Positions 54,218-56,407 of a stretch of DNA of 56,407 bases are shown one piece after another. The notes under the pieces were generated by a model. It saw nothing but the letters and a program-made list of their open reading frames with translations, searched no databases and was not told where the DNA came from. Positions within the stretch are counted from its first letter, which is position 1, and each line of letters starts with the position of its first letter. The stretch comes from an uncultured Prevotellaceae bacterium (lineage in GTDB: Bacteria; Bacteroidota; Bacteroidia; Bacteroidales; Muribaculaceae): assembly GCA_946186575.1 (NCBI GenBank), contig CAMHNO010000014.1, positions 1 through 56,407 of the forward strand. Reading direction: 5' to 3'. Both the position numbers and the translations under genes were made by a program.

Positions 54218-55255
54218 ATGAATAAGAAAATATTATTGACACTGATTGCTGTGATTGCAGCACTTACCTCAATGGCACAAGGCCGCATGGACATGTGCAT
54301 CAACGAGGTGATGGTGCAAAACGGCAACTGTGCTGACCAGAATGGCAAGTGCACGGCATGGGTTGAGCTTTTCAACTCATCCTACGGCACCAATGCCATT
54401 GAAAAGATGTTCATCACCACTTTCAAGAAGGACTATATTCAGAACTACTTCAAAGAGCAGGAGCAGAAGAGCAACAAGAAGCGCAATGTGCTGCTCGAGG
54501 AGCTCCGCGACAAGAATCCCGATAAAGTCTATGAGATTCCACGTGGTGATGTCGACACCAAGATCAAGCCACGCACTCACGTTGTGTTCTGTGCCGACGG
54601 CACCCCTACAGCAGGAACCATGCACCTGTCGTTCACACTCACTCCAAGCAGCGACAACTACATTGCTCTCTACGACGTGAATGGTGACCTGGTCGATGAA
54701 GTAACTGTTCCAGCCAGCCTGCAGGCTGGCCAGTCATTTGCCCGCAAGGGCGAAGGTCTGCCCAGCGACATGCACAAGGGTGGCAATCACAGCTTCGACC
54801 CAAGCCAGTGGGAGGTGCGCGATGGCTCATCGGTTGAGAAGGCCATCACTCCTGGCAAATTCAACATGCGCCCTGTGAACGAGAACATTGCCAAGTTCAA
54901 GAACGAAGACGGCACAGGCATCCTGCTCACCATCATGTCGATGGGCGTAGTGTTCTTAGCACTGCTGCTGCTCTACATCCTCTTCAAGCTCTTTGGCAAG
55001 GCATTCTCAGGTCAAGGCAAGGAGAAGAAAGAAGAAGAGACTGTTGCAGAGCCTACTGCCGCTGTCGCAGCCACTGGTAGCGACGACAACGACGAGGCCA
55101 TCGCAGCCCTGTGCATGGCCCTGTATCAGCACCTTAATGCTCACGACGAGGAAAGCGGCGTGCTCACCTTCGACCACAGCCACGAGGCACATAGTGCCTG
55201 GGGCTCGAAGGGCAACCTGCTGCTGCACATGCCTGAGCGCCACGACAATCATTAA
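54218..55255 (+). CDS. OadG-like pump subunit with an extracytoplasmic lamin-tail-like domain
   Basis: 345 residues. Signal peptide ending SMAQ (~21), then an extracytoplasmic domain (~25-215) that resembles the lamin-tail domain: CINEVMVQNG, AWVELFNSS, HLSFTLTPSSDNYIALYD, ARKGEGLP. A membrane helix (~228-258, GILLTIMSMGVVFLALLLLY) and a charged cytoplasmic tail follow, as in the small OadG/MmdD subunit that holds sodium-pump complexes together. Standard OadG is under 100 residues, so the outer domain is an addition known in some Bacteroidetes. It fits the position between mmdA and the biotin carrier. Confidence 0.88.
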   Translation: MNKKILLTLIAVIAALTSMAQGRMDMCINEVMVQNGNCADQNGKCTAWVELFNSSYGTNAIEKMFITTFKKDYIQNYFKEQEQKSNKKRNVLLEELRDKNPDKVYEIPRGDVDTKIKPRTHVVFCADGTPTAGTMHLSFTLTPSSDNYIALYDVNGDLVDEVTVPASLQAGQSFARKGEGLPSDMHKGGNHSFDPSQWEVRDGSSVEKAITPGKFNMRPVNENIAKFKNEDGTGILLTIMSMGVVFLALLLLYILFKLFGKAFSGQGKEKKEEETVAEPTAAVAATGSDDNDEAIAALCMALYQHLNAHDEESGVLTFDHSHEAHSAWGSKGNLLLHMPERHDNH

Positions 55256-55285
55256 TATCACTAACATTTAATTTGTTTTTAATCA

Positions 55286-55723
55286 ATGAAAGAATATAAA
55301 TATAAAATCAATGGTCACGAATACAAAGTAAATGTTGGTGACATTGAAAACAACATTGCTAACATCGAGGTTAACGGTGTGCCTTACACTGTTGAGCTCG
55401 AGGAGGAGAAGGCAGCCAAACCAGTGATCAAGAGAGTGGCCGTGTCGAACGACGCTCCTGCAGCTGCCGCCAAGCCCGCCGCCAAGCCCGCTGCAGCAGC
55501 TGGCGCTGGCGACTATGTAATCACTTCGCCACTGCCTGGCGTCATCAAGGAGTTCTACGTTAAGGAAGGTCAGCAAGTGAAGGCCAGCGACGTGGTTTGC
55601 ATCCTCGAGGCCATGAAGATGGGCAACGAGATTCATGCAGGCAAAGACGGTGTGGTTAAGTCAATCAACGTAGCTAAAGACGAGTCGGTGCTCGAGGGCA
55701 CTACTATCATGATTATTGCTTAA
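55286..55723 (+). CDS. mmdC: Biotin carrier subunit of methylmalonyl-CoA decarboxylase
   Basis: 145 residues. Short N-terminal part (~1-50), an Ala/Pro/Lys hinge (~57-73), then the biotinyl domain (~76-145) with EAMKM; Lys111 would carry biotin. It ferries the carboxyl group from MmdA to the membrane beta subunit. Its neighbours fix the role, since the domain alone would also fit other biotin enzymes. Confidence 0.95.
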   Translation: MKEYKYKINGHEYKVNVGDIENNIANIEVNGVPYTVELEEEKAAKPVIKRVAVSNDAPAAAAKPAAKPAAAAGAGDYVITSPLPGVIKEFYVKEGQQVKASDVVCILEAMKMGNEIHAGKDGVVKSINVAKDESVLEGTTIMIIA

Positions 55724-55727
55724 CACT

Positions 55728-56407
55728 ATGGTACTACTTAATATTGCTGAAAACCTGGAGCAATTCTGGCACTTCACAGGCTTCTACAACGTTTCGTTGT
55801 CGCCCGAGAGCTTGATAATGCTGTGCGTGGGTCTGTTCTTCATCTACCTCGCCATCAAGCATGACTTCGAGCCCATGCTGCTTGTGCCCATTGGCTTCGG
55901 TATCCTGATTGGAAACATTCCTTTCCAGCCAGGCAATGAGATTGGTATCTATGAGGAGGGCTCAGTGCTCAACATCCTCTATCAAGGTGTTCGACAGGGA
56001 TGGTATCCACCACTCATCTTCCTGGGCATTGGTGCCATGACCGACTTCTCGGCACTGCTGGCCAACCCCAAGCTCATGCTTGTGGGTGCTGCTGCCCAGT
56101 TTGGTATCTTTGGCGCCTACATGGTGGCTCTTGCTATGGGCTTCATGCCCGACCAGGCTGGTGCTATCGCCATCATTGGTGGTGCCGACGGTCCTACCGC
56201 TATCTTCCTGTCGTCGAAACTCGCCCCCAACTTGATGGGTGCAATCGCAGTGTCGGCTTATAGTTACATGGCCCTTGTGCCAGTGATTCAGCCGCCTATC
56301 ATGCGACTGCTCACCACCAAGAAGGAGCGCCTCATTCGCATGAAGCCCGCCCGCAAGGTGTCGCAGACCGAGAAGATCATCTTCCCCATCGTGGGCTTGA
56401 TTCTCAC
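55728..56407 (+). CDS. mmdB: Sodium-pumping decarboxylase beta subunit, N-terminal part (partial)
   Basis: Starts at the ATG at 55728, four bases after the biotin-carrier stop, and runs off the window. The 226 visible residues show several membrane helices and the family hallmark GGADGPTAIFLSSKLAP. The beta subunit splits carboxybiotin and uses the energy to export sodium ions. It closes the pump unit with mmdA, the OadG-like subunit and the biotin carrier. Confidence 0.95.
   Translation, partial: MVLLNIAENLEQFWHFTGFYNVSLSPESLIMLCVGLFFIYLAIKHDFEPMLLVPIGFGILIGNIPFQPGNEIGIYEEGSVLNILYQGVRQGWYPPLIFLGIGAMTDFSALLANPKLMLVGAAAQFGIFGAYMVALAMGFMPDQAGAIAIIGGADGPTAIFLSSKLAPNLMGAIAVSAYSYMALVPVIQPPIMRLLTTKKERLIRMKPARKVSQTEKIIFPIVGLIL

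Overview
The window reads as chromosomal DNA from an obligately anaerobic, propionate-forming member of the Bacteroidales (a Muribaculaceae- or Prevotellaceae-like gut bacterium would fit; I cannot name the genus). The reasons are gene content (a lipoprotein TamA homologue next to tamB, an OstA-like protein next to surA and mutL, methylmalonyl-CoA epimerase next to a sodium-pumping decarboxylase, secreted WG-repeat and TlpA/DUF4369-type lipoproteins) and promoter style: at least eight starts carry the Bacteroidetes pattern of a -33 TTG/TTTG and a -7 TAnnTTTG box 19-20 bases apart. I see no tRNA, rRNA, CRISPR array, transposase, prophage or plasmid gene. The window is core genome with a few accessory spots.

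Layout. 1-5.9 kb: end of pyruvate phosphate dikinase, a tiny cysteine-rich secreted protein between two related terminators, a palindromic intergenic repeat, a large WG-repeat protein, rsgA, a small winged-helix protein and a cysteine-rich lipoprotein. 6-11.7 kb: a minus-strand set of exported hydrolases (5'-nucleotidase, GH3/beta-lactamase fusion, TlpA-like lipoprotein). 11.9-13.8 kb: a transmembrane Ser/Thr kinase fused to an FGE/sulfatase-modifying-factor domain. 14-15.4 kb: rsmF. 15.6-23.1 kb: tamB-tamL, the outer-membrane assembly pair. 23-27 kb: VanZ-like protein with a histidine tail, small membrane protein, D,D-carboxypeptidase, small lipoprotein, SpoU methylase, then a structured intergenic repeat region. 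27.2-30.9 kb: a second kinase, here followed by a separate secreted FGE-domain protein. 31-33 kb: groES-groEL. 33.2-36.3 kb: two MFS paralogues. 36.4-43.7 kb: PPIase, then surA-like/ostA-like/mutL. 43.8-49.5 kb: recQ, clpX, clpP, tig. 49.8-51.8 kb: dnaK. 52.1 kb to the end: epimerase and the biotin-dependent methylmalonyl-CoA decarboxylase operon, cut by the window edge inside the beta subunit.

How it works together. Four themes dominate: envelope biogenesis (TamB/TamL, LptA/OstA-like, SurA-like PPIases, D,D-carboxypeptidase, GH3), protein quality control (GroESL, DnaK, trigger factor, ClpXP), ribosome maturation and RNA modification (RsgA, RsmF, SpoU), and energy conservation from succinate/propionate fermentation.

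The most interesting signals are: (a) groES and dnaK, 19 kb apart, share a TGGCAC-N5-kTGyw element placed exactly 73 bases upstream of both start codons, with further matching bases downstream and a TGACA/TGTCA inverted repeat upstream of each, in place of the usual -33/-7 promoter; (b) two transmembrane kinases with an HLD instead of HRD catalytic loop, one fused to and one paired with an FGE-like domain that lacks the first catalytic cysteine, which looks like a sensor or signalling module and not a sulfatase-maturation enzyme; and (c) short structured repeats in several intergenic gaps.
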